A program made the translations under genes and the position numbers. Shown in pieces: positions 25,907 to 34,189 of a DNA stretch of 47,676 bases. Location: assembly GCF_030651495.1 (NCBI RefSeq), contig NZ_JAUSFI010000076.1, positions 1 to 47,676 on the forward strand, in the 5' to 3' direction. The notes beneath the pieces were generated by a model, which did no database searches, was not told the origin of the DNA, and was given only the letters and a program-made list of their open reading frames with translations. Origin of the DNA: Undibacterium sp. GTDB lineage: Bacteria; Pseudomonadota; Gammaproteobacteria; Burkholderiales; Burkholderiaceae_D. Position 1 is the stretch's first letter. Each line of letters begins with the position of its first letter.

Positions 25907-27124
25907 TTAGATACTTACTTGATTAATTAGCCTTGATGATGCACCGACTCCCGACCAAAGTCTGGTGTTACGCCATCGCTCAATGATTTCAGCCAATTGC
26001 CCTGATGTCAATCCTGCATAATCCAAAAAAACCTTCGTTGTTTTCTCTGAAGGCATTTCTGAGTCATAGCGCCTGACAAGCTGTACCGCTTCATCTCGCG
26101 CCAAAAGATCCTCTCTTATCTCATGGGCCGCGTCTGAGGTTGCTCTAGCGATTCCAAATTTTAGTAACGAAAAATAATGATGGTAAGGATCAATTTGGTC
26201 ATCGAGGCTCGCATATTTAGAAAACGTACCCTCAGATCTTCCATTTGGATTGGGCGCAAAATTCGTATTCTCTACACAATAATAATAGTGATTTTGTGGT
26301 CGCCAGTCACGATAATAACTAAAAAAGTGTCTTTCCACTTTGGATTTCTGTAATCTGTCGAAATTCGGGGCACTATATATCTGTAAATCCCTATCCGTAA
26401 ACCCTCTGTCCTTCCAATGTTCTAACGGAAAAGATGATAACCAGAATTCCTCAGCATCTTTTGGCGTGAATCCAGTTTTAGACTCTGTTGTAGTATCTCC
26501 ACCATACTCAGATTCTCCATTCTCGCCATCCATAACGAGGTCGATACCGTAATTTAACGCCACTCTCAGCGGAAGATACGTTTGACCATATATGAATGGC
26601 TGAAACGGATCGCCAATTTCGATTGTTGACAATCGAGTCATGCGCCTATGCACAACACCATTGGGTGTGTAACACACATTATCCAAACCCGCATGAATAT
26701 GTGCTTGGAAATTTCTAATTCCAATTTCAGTATACACATGAGGCGCCCAAGTCATCGTCAATGGATGCATTCCATACTTCGTCTTGAGCTCCCATGCCAC
26801 ATAAACACTATCTTTACCGCCACTTGACGGTACTAATACATCAAACGATCCATCATTCCGTCGATATCGATTGCAGAGATCTTCTAGCTCTTTCTCTCTT
26901 TCACGCCAATCAATAACTGCTTTCTTTCTTTCCCAATATCTACATGCGCTACAGACTCCCTCGCCATCAAAAACTATTCTCGGCCGTTGATTGGAAATAA
27001 CACATTTTTTGCAATATGTAATATTCTTAGGCAACTTATACTTGGCATCTATTTCAATTTTTTCACTGATGAGCCCTTGCTCAAAATCTGATAAAGGTGG
27101 GAGTTTTGGAAAATAATCAATCAT
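25907..27124 (-). CDS. N-acetyl sugar amidotransferase (WbpG/PseA family), second copy
   Basis: A 405-residue amidotransferase of the ATP-pyrophosphatase type, which uses ammonia to turn an acetamido group into an acetamidino group. Two CxxC pairs (Cys38/41 in YCKKCVIS and Cys58/61 in VCSACRYW) probably bind zinc, and the PP-loop SSGGKDS is at 100-106. Conserved WAPHVYTEIGIRNFQ and GENGESEYGGD follow. It is a paralogue of the gene at 30495-31814; the two share the same plan but differ widely in the C-terminal third. This copy lacks its own hisH/hisF neighbours, so it may share the ammonia-producing pair or act on a different sugar. ATG at 27124. Confidence 0.9.
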   Translation of the reverse strand: MIDYFPKLPPLSDFEQGLISEKIEIDAKYKLPKNITYCKKCVISNQRPRIVFDGEGVCSACRYWERKKAVIDWREREKELEDLCNRYRRNDGSFDVLVPSSGGKDSVYVAWELKTKYGMHPLTMTWAPHVYTEIGIRNFQAHIHAGLDNVCYTPNGVVHRRMTRLSTIEIGDPFQPFIYGQTYLPLRVALNYGIDLVMDGENGESEYGGDTTTESKTGFTPKDAEEFWLSSFPLEHWKDRGFTDRDLQIYSAPNFDRLQKSKVERHFFSYYRDWRPQNHYYYCVENTNFAPNPNGRSEGTFSKYASLDDQIDPYHHYFSLLKFGIARATSDAAHEIREDLLARDEAVQLVRRYDSEMPSEKTTKVFLDYAGLTSGQLAEIIERWRNTRLWSGVGASSRLINQVSI

Positions 27125-27134
27125 AATTCTATTG

Positions 27135-28355
27135 CTAAAAACTAGCTAAACAGTGAATGTTCATAATTCCCGGCGTGGGATAAAAGTAAGTTCCCATAGA
27201 TTCTTCATCAAATATATACACCCCAGAATTTAGAACAACAGCGTCTTCAGTCATAGACATGCGATCAGTCAAATACATATCCTCGCTTTGAGCAATGATC
27301 CAGTATTGTTCACTCTTAAACATGCCACGTACAAACCCAGGAAACTTCCCAATGGATTTTGGCGAACCAGACAATAAACGCCCTCTCATAGAATCCAGAA
27401 CGACTAACCGTCCATCTATAAGTTTTGGAGTATGCGGCTTCCATAAGCCTCCTATCAATTGCGTAGGTAATGACTCTGGATTATTTACGTCAATCGCCGA
27501 AACGCCACCATCAAATATTCCTCGTTTGAATCCACCACAATATGAAAAATAACTGCAGTATAAAATTTCATTATCGAAACAAAGGTCATTTACGTGATGC
27601 TCAGATCCTAATCCATTAGTATGAAATTTTCTACGAGCAATTTCTGTCAATGTATCCAAATTAAAAGTATATATTTCATCACTTCCTGCATTAGCCAAGT
27701 ACAAAAACCTGCCCGCAGGGTCTATTGCGAGACCACAGAAATTGGGTTTATCCAATTGTATTTTGGATACAACATTGAAATTCAAGTCAAACTTGACAAG
27801 AGCCTTCTCAACGTATTCAACTGCATAAATAAAATTTTCGCTTCTCTCAAATTGCCGATATGACCCAGTTGCTACCCTATCAATCTTTCCGGACGGCGTT
27901 TGCAAGATAAACATTCCCCCACCAACCCTACTACCTCTAGCTCTTGTGGCATCGTTGTAGTCAGAGGATGAGAAAAGAATATTGGCTTCATACGATCTTA
28001 TTTTTTCAAGAACCTTGTAATCTCGAAAATCTGGAGAGCAGCTAAAATCTTCGCCTGGTTTGAGATTCAGTTTAATTAGGCCCTCAACTATTCCGTCGAA
28101 ATCACCAGCGGTGATAATGAAATAGCATTCATTTATTGACTCTATACTTTCCAGCGGCATAATATCAAGGCCTTTATATGTCTGCCCATGATATGCACGC
28201 TCACGATCGATAATACCAAGCAAATCATTGGGCAGTCGCGTAACCGCTTTATGTACCCAGTCCTCCGATCTTCCGTACAAATAAGTTCTTCGTCCTTTTA
28301 TAGCCTGCTTTATAGAATCCCAAGTCAGCCACATGTTTTCTTTTTTTCCCGTCAT
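27135..28355 (-). CDS. Uncharacterised protein: Rossmann-like N-terminus plus beta-propeller
   Basis: A 406-residue protein I do not recognise as a named enzyme. Residues about 10-105 look like a nucleotide-binding alpha/beta unit (RRTYLYGRSEDWVHKAV, LLGIIDRERAYHGQ, YFIITAGDFDGI), reminiscent of the N-terminal PglD-like or CBP-like sugar-binding unit. From about 125 on there are repeated WD/NHL/YncE-like blades (for example FCGLAIDPAGRFLYLANAGSDEIYTFNLDTL near 208), seven at most, close to the DUF4915 type of beta-propeller. No signal peptide, so cytoplasmic. A good site (AGGA, 5 bases before ATG 28355) supports the start. It sits between the CMP-sugar synthetase and the second amidotransferase. 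The role is unknown. Confidence 0.75.
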   Translation of the reverse strand: MTGKKENMWLTWDSIKQAIKGRRTYLYGRSEDWVHKAVTRLPNDLLGIIDRERAYHGQTYKGLDIMPLESIESINECYFIITAGDFDGIVEGLIKLNLKPGEDFSCSPDFRDYKVLEKIRSYEANILFSSSDYNDATRARGSRVGGGMFILQTPSGKIDRVATGSYRQFERSENFIYAVEYVEKALVKFDLNFNVVSKIQLDKPNFCGLAIDPAGRFLYLANAGSDEIYTFNLDTLTEIARRKFHTNGLGSEHHVNDLCFDNEILYCSYFSYCGGFKRGIFDGGVSAIDVNNPESLPTQLIGGLWKPHTPKLIDGRLVVLDSMRGRLLSGSPKSIGKFPGFVRGMFKSEQYWIIAQSEDMYLTDRMSMTEDAVVLNSGVYIFDEESMGTYFYPTPGIMNIHCLASF

Positions 28356-28420
28356 AGTATCCTACTATTAATATTCACAATCCAAAAAAAATCGGCTTTA
28401 CGATCAAGGCAATCACAAAT

Positions 28421-29083
28421 CTATTTTTCCAATAAATTTTCAGCAAGCACCCAGTCCAATTCTGTATCTATGTCTAAAGATTCTTTTGGACTATTAATTA
28501 TTATTGGAACTGTATTCACGTCGAAGAACGCTCGGTTCTTTCGCAGGGAATTTGGACTAATCAGATAAAATGAACCATTGGCTGCATATGCCGGCTCTTC
28601 GTGATTATCTTTTTGACAATAGGGTCTAATACTGCTTCTGACTATAGAGAAACATCTCGACGGATGCACTTTTACTTCTGAAACCGCGATTACAGTGCGT
28701 CCATGCTCTTGGAATAACCCAATCCCAGTTAGCACGGTTTCACGTGTGCGATAAGGAGATGTTGGCTGAAGCAACAGGAGCCCATCAACGGCACCTTTTT
28801 CCGACTCATACCAGTCTAAAGCATGCAAAGCCACATCAACTGAACTCGCGGTATCGGTAGAGAGTTCAAATGGTCGCAGCCAAGGGACGTTAGCGCCGGC
28901 TGCTTTACAAATAACGGCAATGGCAGGGTCATCAGTAGATATGAGAACTTCACAAATTTGCGATAAATTGTTAACTATATCAATAGTCCGTTCTATCAAC
29001 GGCCGACCACCCAACAATCGTATGTTCTTACCCGGTAATCTTTTTGAGCCACCTCGTGCCGGAATCAAGGCAAGTATTCTCAT
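28421..29083 (-). CDS. CMP-nonulosonate cytidylyltransferase (NeuA/LegF type)
   Basis: A 220-residue cytidylyltransferase that activates a nonulosonic acid (legionaminic, pseudaminic or sialic) as the CMP-sugar. The N-terminal IPARGGSKRLPGKN (residues 7-20) is the CTP-binding signature, VLISTDDPAIA near 45-55, LLLQPTSPYRT near 101-111 and FDVNTVPIIINSPKESLDIDTELDW near 185-209 with the metal-binding Asp pair are typical. The ATG at 29083 overlaps the hisH stop by 4 bp (ATGA) and gives the conserved start; the longer frame is a shadow of hisH. Given the LegB/LegC/LegI set upstream, CMP-legionaminic acid is the likely product. Confidence 0.9.
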   Translation of the reverse strand: MRILALIPARGGSKRLPGKNIRLLGGRPLIERTIDIVNNLSQICEVLISTDDPAIAVICKAAGANVPWLRPFELSTDTASSVDVALHALDWYESEKGAVDGLLLLQPTSPYRTRETVLTGIGLFQEHGRTVIAVSEVKVHPSRCFSIVRSSIRPYCQKDNHEEPAYAANGSFYLISPNSLRKNRAFFDVNTVPIIINSPKESLDIDTELDWVLAENLLEK

Positions 29084-29724
29084 TGTGTTATGAATTTGCG
29101 TAATATTCTCAAACCAACTTCGCCGCTTTTCTCTGGGTGAAACTGACAACCTGTAATTTGATCTCTAGCTATCATGGCGGCTATCTTATGTCCTCCATAC
29201 AAACAATCAGCTATGCGATGCTCTGCGTCTGTGGTGGCCGCCATAAAGGAATGGACGAAGTACACAGACTCACCCGGGTCGGTACCTTGCAGCAGAGTTT
29301 GCTGCCAGTCGGCTTCATTGGAGGGTTGAAGCGCATTCCATCCAATGTGAGGGATCTTTTGCATCGCACCAGATTTCGTCTGACTCGGTATTGGGATTAC
29401 TCGGCCAGGGATCACCCCAAGCCCAGCAGTAACGCCAAACTCGTCACTTGACTCTAGCAGAAGCTGCATTCCCAAGCAAATGCCGAGCAAGGGAGTCTTA
29501 CGCTTAGCAAGTTCGCGAATAGCATCAACCAACTTCAAACTCTCCAAAGCCAGCATCGCGTTAGCAAAAGCCCCAACACCAGGCAAAACAACACGCTTCG
29601 CAGCTAGGATTCGAACTGGATCCGCCGTCAAAATTACTTTTGCCCCACAGTGTTCAAAGCCACGCTGCACGCTGAGCAGGTTGCCAACACCGTAATCAAT
29701 CACGGTTACCTCAGTCGCACTCAT
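29080..29724 (-). CDS. hisH: HisH-like glutaminase subunit (ammonia donor for sugar amidination)
   Basis: A 214-residue class I glutamine amidotransferase of the HisH family. It hydrolyses glutamine to ammonia and channels it to its HisF partner. The nucleophile Cys83 sits in LGICLGMQLL, and the His/Glu of the triad in FHPEKSGEVG near 197-206. VIDYGVGNLLSV near 7-18 is the standard N-terminus. It is not in a histidine operon: its neighbours are an amidotransferase and CMP-sugar synthetase, as in the Pseudomonas hisH2/hisF2 and Legionella loci, so it likely feeds ammonia for acetamidino group formation. The ATG at 29724 overlaps the hisF stop by 14 bp. Confidence 0.9.
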   Translation of the reverse strand: MSATEVTVIDYGVGNLLSVQRGFEHCGAKVILTADPVRILAAKRVVLPGVGAFANAMLALESLKLVDAIRELAKRKTPLLGICLGMQLLLESSDEFGVTAGLGVIPGRVIPIPSQTKSGAMQKIPHIGWNALQPSNEADWQQTLLQGTDPGESVYFVHSFMAATTDAEHRIADCLYGGHKIAAMIARDQITGCQFHPEKSGEVGLRILRKFITQ

Positions 29725-30481
29725 AATACCGCACCCCCAATCCGGCATTCGCTGCCACGGCCCTTACGTCACCTATCTCCGCGCGCTTGTAATGCAGAAT
29801 ATCGGCCATGGCCACAGCGTCAGCACCACCTTCGCAAACAACCGCCAGCAAATCTTCTGGTTGACCCATCCCTCCGCTTGCAATGACCGGCACGTTGACT
29901 TCTGTTGACACAGCTTTGATTAGGGCAGTATCAAACCCCTTGCGCGTCCCCTCTCTATCTACGGATGTCAGCAATATCTCGCCCGCACCGTTCGCTACAC
30001 CGCGTTTAACCCAATCAATAACATCCAAACCAGTACGCTCACGTCCATTATCCGTATAGACCTCCCAACGGTCTGGACCTAGTTTCTTTGCTTCGATAGA
30101 AAGCACCATGCACTGACTACCAAAACGCCGTGCGATGTTGGTGATAAGTTGCGGATTAGCTACCGCCGCGGTATTTACCGCCACCTTGTCTGCGCCCGCA
30201 CGTAAAATTTCGGTCGCGTCATCAACCGAGCGAATGCCACCGCCAACAGTCATGGGTACAAATATATCTTTCGCGGCAGCCTTAACAATATCACCCAAAT
30301 GATTACGTCCGTATAGACTTGCCACGCAATCCATATAAATAAGCTCATCAGCACCCTGCTTGTAATAGCGCAGAGCATGCTCGTTTGGCGAACCCATAAC
30401 GCGCAAACCCTCTAAGTGTATGCCTTTGATCAGATTAGGACCTTTGATATCAAGTCGCGCAATAAGTCGTATGTTTCTCAT
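29711..30481 (-). CDS. hisF: HisF-like cyclase subunit, altered active site
   Basis: A 256-residue (beta/alpha)8-barrel protein of the HisF family. Asp11 (IARLDIKG) corresponds to the first catalytic acid of true HisF. The second one, Asp130 in Thermotoga HisF (IDAK), is Glu130 here (LSIEAKKLG). The phosphate-binding glycine segments (TVGGGIRS near 78-85, ASGGMGQ near 204-210) are kept. The change fits a HisF that no longer makes imidazole-glycerol phosphate but still docks HisH and passes ammonia to the WbpG-type enzyme, as is known for hisF2 in P. aeruginosa. ATG at 30481; a TTG two codons upstream is less likely. Lies directly after the amidotransferase gene. Confidence 0.88.
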   Translation of the reverse strand: MRNIRLIARLDIKGPNLIKGIHLEGLRVMGSPNEHALRYYKQGADELIYMDCVASLYGRNHLGDIVKAAAKDIFVPMTVGGGIRSVDDATEILRAGADKVAVNTAAVANPQLITNIARRFGSQCMVLSIEAKKLGPDRWEVYTDNGRERTGLDVIDWVKRGVANGAGEILLTSVDREGTRKGFDTALIKAVSTEVNVPVIASGGMGQPEDLLAVVCEGGADAVAMADILHYKRAEIGDVRAVAANAGLGVRYYECD

Positions 30482-30494
30482 AATCAACTAGGCG

Positions 30495-31814
30495 CTACTT
30501 ATCGCTCCAAACGGCATATCGTAATTTCCAAACATCGTTTTCGATGTACCAAAGGTGAGGAGATCGAAACTGATCGGTCAGTAATCGAAAATATTCTCTT
30601 TCCATTATCGGATTTTCAAACATCTTGTTTGCCTCAGGAAATTCTTTCTCTGACAAACTCAAATAAGAAAACATCTCCCCAATAAACCGCTCTGGATATT
30701 CATGATCGAAACGCTTTACAAGCGCAACCCCCTCATCCCTATTGATATCCCCAGAACGTATCTCTTGCGCGGCATCGTAACTTGCACGACCTATTCCGAA
30801 CTTAATCCCTGTTGTCAAATAATGCAAATCATCAATCCGATCATCTATACTATTGTATTTCGAATATGTTCCCGGCGTGCGCTCTGGAGAAGCTTGAAAG
30901 CCCCCATGTTCCACTGAATAGTAATAGCAAGATTGCGGGTGCCATTTCAAATAGTGACCAAGATAATGAACTTCAATATTGTTTTCGGCAATTTTATTAG
31001 GGTCTGCAGGCAAGTACGGTTGCAAATCATTCTGATCAACACCAAAGTGTGATTTCAAATCACCAACAGATACGCCGCCCAAGTGAATCTTGGATTGATC
31101 GTCAGAAGTAAAATACGACCAATCGCGCTTTGCCGACTCTGTATCACCAATTGGGTTCCCATATTCAGCCTCATTTTCACCATAAAAAACCAATGGTATA
31201 TCAAACAATAGCGCCATTTTCGGGGCTAGTGCTTTCTGACCAAACATGAATGCTTGAAATGGATGGAATAACAATTCGGTAGAAAGCCTAGTCAATAATC
31301 GATGCACGCGACCATTTGGTGTCATCAAAAAATTATCATGTCCCGCATGTATCCAAGACTGAAAGTTTTTCCAACCCCACTCCGTGTAAACGTGGGGCGC
31401 CCAAGTAACAGTAAGTGGATGCATACCATATTTTGTTTTCAAAATATGCGATGCATAAAAACTATCTTTCCCACCTGAGCCGGGTACTATGCAGTCATAA
31501 GATCCGTCGTTCTTTCGGTGCCTGTCGCAAAGTTCGCGCAGCTGCTTATCGCGATCCTCCCAGTCAATAACATTACGTTTGCGGTCCGCAAAATTGCATG
31601 CGTCACAAATGCCATTTTCATCAAAATTAATAGTGGACTTTTTACTGTCCTTTGTGTGCTTGTACTCAACGGCAGAATTTGGCCGTTGGTTAGATATAAC
31701 GCATTTTTTGCAGAAAGAAACTGTTTTAGGCAATCCATAAAGCGCTTCTGGATTTTGGTTATTTTTTGCAAAAGGGCCTAAATCAAGCGTTTTAGGGTAT
31801 TTAATTATTTCCAT
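30495..31814 (-). CDS. N-acetyl sugar amidotransferase (WbpG/PseA family), first copy
   Basis: A 439-residue ATP-pyrophosphatase-type amidotransferase. It has two CxxC pairs (Cys35/38 in FCKKCVIS and Cys70/73 in ICDACNFA), probably zinc-binding, and the PP-loop GSGGKDS at 112-118. WAPHVYTEWGWKNFQSWIHAG and FYGENEAEYGNP follow. The gene is followed closely by hisF and hisH, the pattern known for amidino-sugar synthesis (WbpG with HisH2/HisF2), so it most likely makes an acetamidino group on the legionaminic-type sugar or its precursor. It carries an extra 15-20 residue insertion between the Cys pairs compared with the second copy. ATG at 31814, with GGA about 7 bases upstream. Confidence 0.92.
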   Translation of the reverse strand: MEIIKYPKTLDLGPFAKNNQNPEALYGLPKTVSFCKKCVISNQRPNSAVEYKHTKDSKKSTINFDENGICDACNFADRKRNVIDWEDRDKQLRELCDRHRKNDGSYDCIVPGSGGKDSFYASHILKTKYGMHPLTVTWAPHVYTEWGWKNFQSWIHAGHDNFLMTPNGRVHRLLTRLSTELLFHPFQAFMFGQKALAPKMALLFDIPLVFYGENEAEYGNPIGDTESAKRDWSYFTSDDQSKIHLGGVSVGDLKSHFGVDQNDLQPYLPADPNKIAENNIEVHYLGHYLKWHPQSCYYYSVEHGGFQASPERTPGTYSKYNSIDDRIDDLHYLTTGIKFGIGRASYDAAQEIRSGDINRDEGVALVKRFDHEYPERFIGEMFSYLSLSEKEFPEANKMFENPIMEREYFRLLTDQFRSPHLWYIENDVWKLRYAVWSDK

Positions 31815-31834
31815 CTTTCAATCCATTTCAGTAT

Positions 31835-32887
31835 TCAAAATATATTTTCTGCATTGGCCCGCTTCAAATCATCCGGCCGTCCAACATCCAGCCACGGCTC
31901 GTGCATTGGATAAGCCACTGTCCGCTCATTCCTCGCCTGTAAACGCTCAAAAAGCGTAGGCATATCGCAGTGCTCATCACTTGTCAAAGCACTTAACGCT
32001 GTCGGATCAAGAGCATACACACCTGCATTGATATGACTGCGGGAAATCGGTTTTTCTTCAATGCCAACTATTTCCACACCTTGCATTTGTACTACGCCGA
32101 AGGGGTGCTGCCATTCGTGCACACGCACCGCCATGGTTGCTGCCGCTGCATGTCGAGTATGAAAATCTAGCAGCTCTCCATAACGTATATCGGTAATCAC
32201 ATCACCATTGGTCACCACAAACGGCGCATCAGGCAATGGGCAAAGCAAGCTCAGTGCGCCGGCCGTACCCAAGGGGGATTTTTCTCGTAAGTAATCAATC
32301 TGCACGCCGAGGCGCCCGCCATCGCCAAATTGCGCCTCAATCATGTGACCTAGGTAATGGACGGCGAGCACAAAGTGGTTGAACCCCTCCAGCTTCGCGC
32401 GCTCGATGATGTACTCCAGCATCGGTTTGCCTGCCACGGCCAGCAGAGGCTTGGGACAGTTTTCTGTATGTGGACGCATCCTTGTGCCCATACCTCCGGC
32501 CATGATGATCATCAGATTGTCGCGATTAGGAGGCGTTGTAATTTCGTCCCACAGATGCAAACCGACGACACGATGCTGCGCGTCAACCACAGGGATTTGC
32601 TGAATCTTGTTGGCCACCATCAACTGCATCACCAGTTCGCGCCCCAGCTCGGGCGGAACGACCAAAGAATTGTGATGAATCACGATAGTGATAGGACTAC
32701 TGAGATCGAGCCCCTTAAGTAAGCCGCGACGAATATCGCCGTCGGAAATGGTGCCCTCCAGTACCCCCATTGCATTCACTACCATAACAATCTTGATAGC
32801 GGTCTGATCCAGACTGCGGATGGCCTGACCAATTGTGGCATTGGTAGGCAGGATGGCTTGGAGCCAAAGTTGTTCGGTTGAATTCAC
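31835..32887 (-). CDS. ptmE: CBS-domain sugar-1-phosphate nucleotidyltransferase (PtmE/LegE-like)
   Basis: A 350-residue two-domain protein: residues about 1-118 form a CBS pair (GTISDGDIRRGLLKG near 44 and IQQIPVVDAQHRVVGLHLWDE near 94), and residues from 124 form a nucleotidyltransferase with MAGGMGTRMRPHTENCPKPLL near 129, GTAGALSLL near 208 and VTNGDVI near 225. This fusion is that of PtmE (Cj1329) in Campylobacter, which activates glucosamine-1-phosphate as the GDP-sugar used for legionaminic acid. The start is a GTG at 32887 that follows directly on the TAA of the epimerase gene. The presence of a PtmE homologue suggests the GDP-dependent legionaminic pathway rather than the UDP-dependent sialic one. 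Confidence 0.88.
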   Translation of the reverse strand: MNSTEQLWLQAILPTNATIGQAIRSLDQTAIKIVMVVNAMGVLEGTISDGDIRRGLLKGLDLSSPITIVIHHNSLVVPPELGRELVMQLMVANKIQQIPVVDAQHRVVGLHLWDEITTPPNRDNLMIIMAGGMGTRMRPHTENCPKPLLAVAGKPMLEYIIERAKLEGFNHFVLAVHYLGHMIEAQFGDGGRLGVQIDYLREKSPLGTAGALSLLCPLPDAPFVVTNGDVITDIRYGELLDFHTRHAAAATMAVRVHEWQHPFGVVQMQGVEIVGIEEKPISRSHINAGVYALDPTALSALTSDEHCDMPTLFERLQARNERTVAYPMHEPWLDVGRPDDLKRANAENIF

Positions 32888-34066
32888 TTAGTTACGTCCG
32901 CTACCATTGTTGTGAGGCAAGTCATGAAAAGTTTTTTTGACGATACCCGCAATTGCGTACTGCTTTAAGGTTTTGACCACTTTCTCACTGGCCCCCCCTT
33001 CGCCATAAGGATTAATAACCTTACTCAGTCCCGCTTGAAAGCTGGTCGAATACAGCTCTCCCAATGCTGCCACTATGCTCTCGCGATTCGGCTCGCAGTT
33101 GATGATACTTGCTGCTTGTAAGCGACCACGCTGGCGGTCACCTATATTAATCGTTCCCTTCTTAAAACTGGGCACTTCTGACAATCCGCTGGAAGAGTTG
33201 CCCAGCACCCCATCAACTTGGGCTATGCATGAAAGATAGCGCAACTGACCAAGCGATGTCCAAGCACAAGAATTTGGGTTTTGCATAACGAATTGCTCTA
33301 CCAATTTGATCATCACACGACCATCGGTATCAGAGTTAGGCAAGGTGAATATTAGTTGCGTGTCTTTCAAAGTGGCCAGAGCAGCCAGTAACTCTTCCAT
33401 TTGGATTGCGGCAGTGGCGGTCTCAAGCGTAACGGGATGGAAGGTAATCAACAGGCTCTTAGAGCCCAGCTTGAAATCAAGTGAAGCTTCTAATGCAGTT
33501 CGGTCAAGAAGTTGCATGTGTTTAATAGTGTCAATGCCAAGTCCCCCCACAATAAAAACACTCTCCGGCTGTTCTCCTAACTGAATAACCCGCTGCCGAT
33601 ACGCTTTGGCCGCTACAAAGTGCAGCTGAGACATCTTGGTAATGGAATGTCGAAGCGCTTCATCAAAAGCGCCCTCCGTAGTCTCACCCCCATGCAAATG
33701 CGCCACCGGAATGCGTGCTACCAAGGCGGCAGATACCGCCGCGAATATTTCAACCCGGTCGCCCAGTACAAGAATAATATCCGGTTGCAAATCATGCAAG
33801 GCATCAGCGAATCCAATTAAACCTAAGCCCATGGACTTGGCAATACCGACTGCCGTATCTGAGCTGGTCAGCATTTCTACTTTGCGGTCAATCTGGAACC
33901 CATCTTGCTCTATCGCCTGGTAGGTGAGACCAAACTCCGGCGATAAGTGCATGCCTGTCGCAATAATTTGTAGCTTGAATTCAGGGTCATCCTTGATGCC
34001 CTGCATTACCCAACGCAAAAGACCGTACTCAGCGCGAGAGCCGGTGATGATGCAGATTTTCCTCAT
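32888..34066 (-). CDS. Hydrolysing UDP/GDP-sugar 2-epimerase (NeuC/LegG type)
   Basis: A 392-residue enzyme of the NeuC/LegG family, which inverts C2 of a nucleotide-linked diacetamido sugar and releases the free sugar for the synthase. Seen: ICIITGSRAEYGLLRW near 4-19, VLGDRVEIFAAVSAAL near 96, HLHGGETTEGAFDEALRHSITKMSQLHF near 118-145 with the catalytic acidic/His residues, LGNSSSGLSEVPSF near 285-298 and INIGDRQRGR near 302-311. The ATG at 34066 gives the family start; the longer frame (to 34156) is not needed. In the legionaminic pathway its product would be 2,4-diacetamido-2,4,6-trideoxy-mannose. It abuts ptmE (TAA directly followed by GTG). Confidence 0.9.
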   Translation of the reverse strand: MRKICIITGSRAEYGLLRWVMQGIKDDPEFKLQIIATGMHLSPEFGLTYQAIEQDGFQIDRKVEMLTSSDTAVGIAKSMGLGLIGFADALHDLQPDIILVLGDRVEIFAAVSAALVARIPVAHLHGGETTEGAFDEALRHSITKMSQLHFVAAKAYRQRVIQLGEQPESVFIVGGLGIDTIKHMQLLDRTALEASLDFKLGSKSLLITFHPVTLETATAAIQMEELLAALATLKDTQLIFTLPNSDTDGRVMIKLVEQFVMQNPNSCAWTSLGQLRYLSCIAQVDGVLGNSSSGLSEVPSFKKGTINIGDRQRGRLQAASIINCEPNRESIVAALGELYSTSFQAGLSKVINPYGEGGASEKVVKTLKQYAIAGIVKKTFHDLPHNNGSGRN

Positions 34067-34189
34067 AACTTTGGAGTATGTCTGATCGGTTAGATTGTAA
34101 AAGTTGACGATGGCACACGGCGGTTTTTTTATCGCGGTATGAGCAAAGGTTACCATTGCTGAAGGTATAACTTCCTCACCACTGAGTTC

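Noticed and set aside
30159..30167. A second GGCGGTAGC (minus strand) resembling the ops core
   Set aside because: It is inside the hisF coding sequence, and the next bases (TAA) lack the T of the ops consensus; a 9-base match is expected by chance at about this rate in 95 kb of both strands.
29080..30481. hisH and hisF as part of a histidine biosynthesis operon
   Set aside because: No other his genes are nearby, the neighbours are amidotransferase and CMP-sugar synthetase genes, and HisF has an altered catalytic residue.
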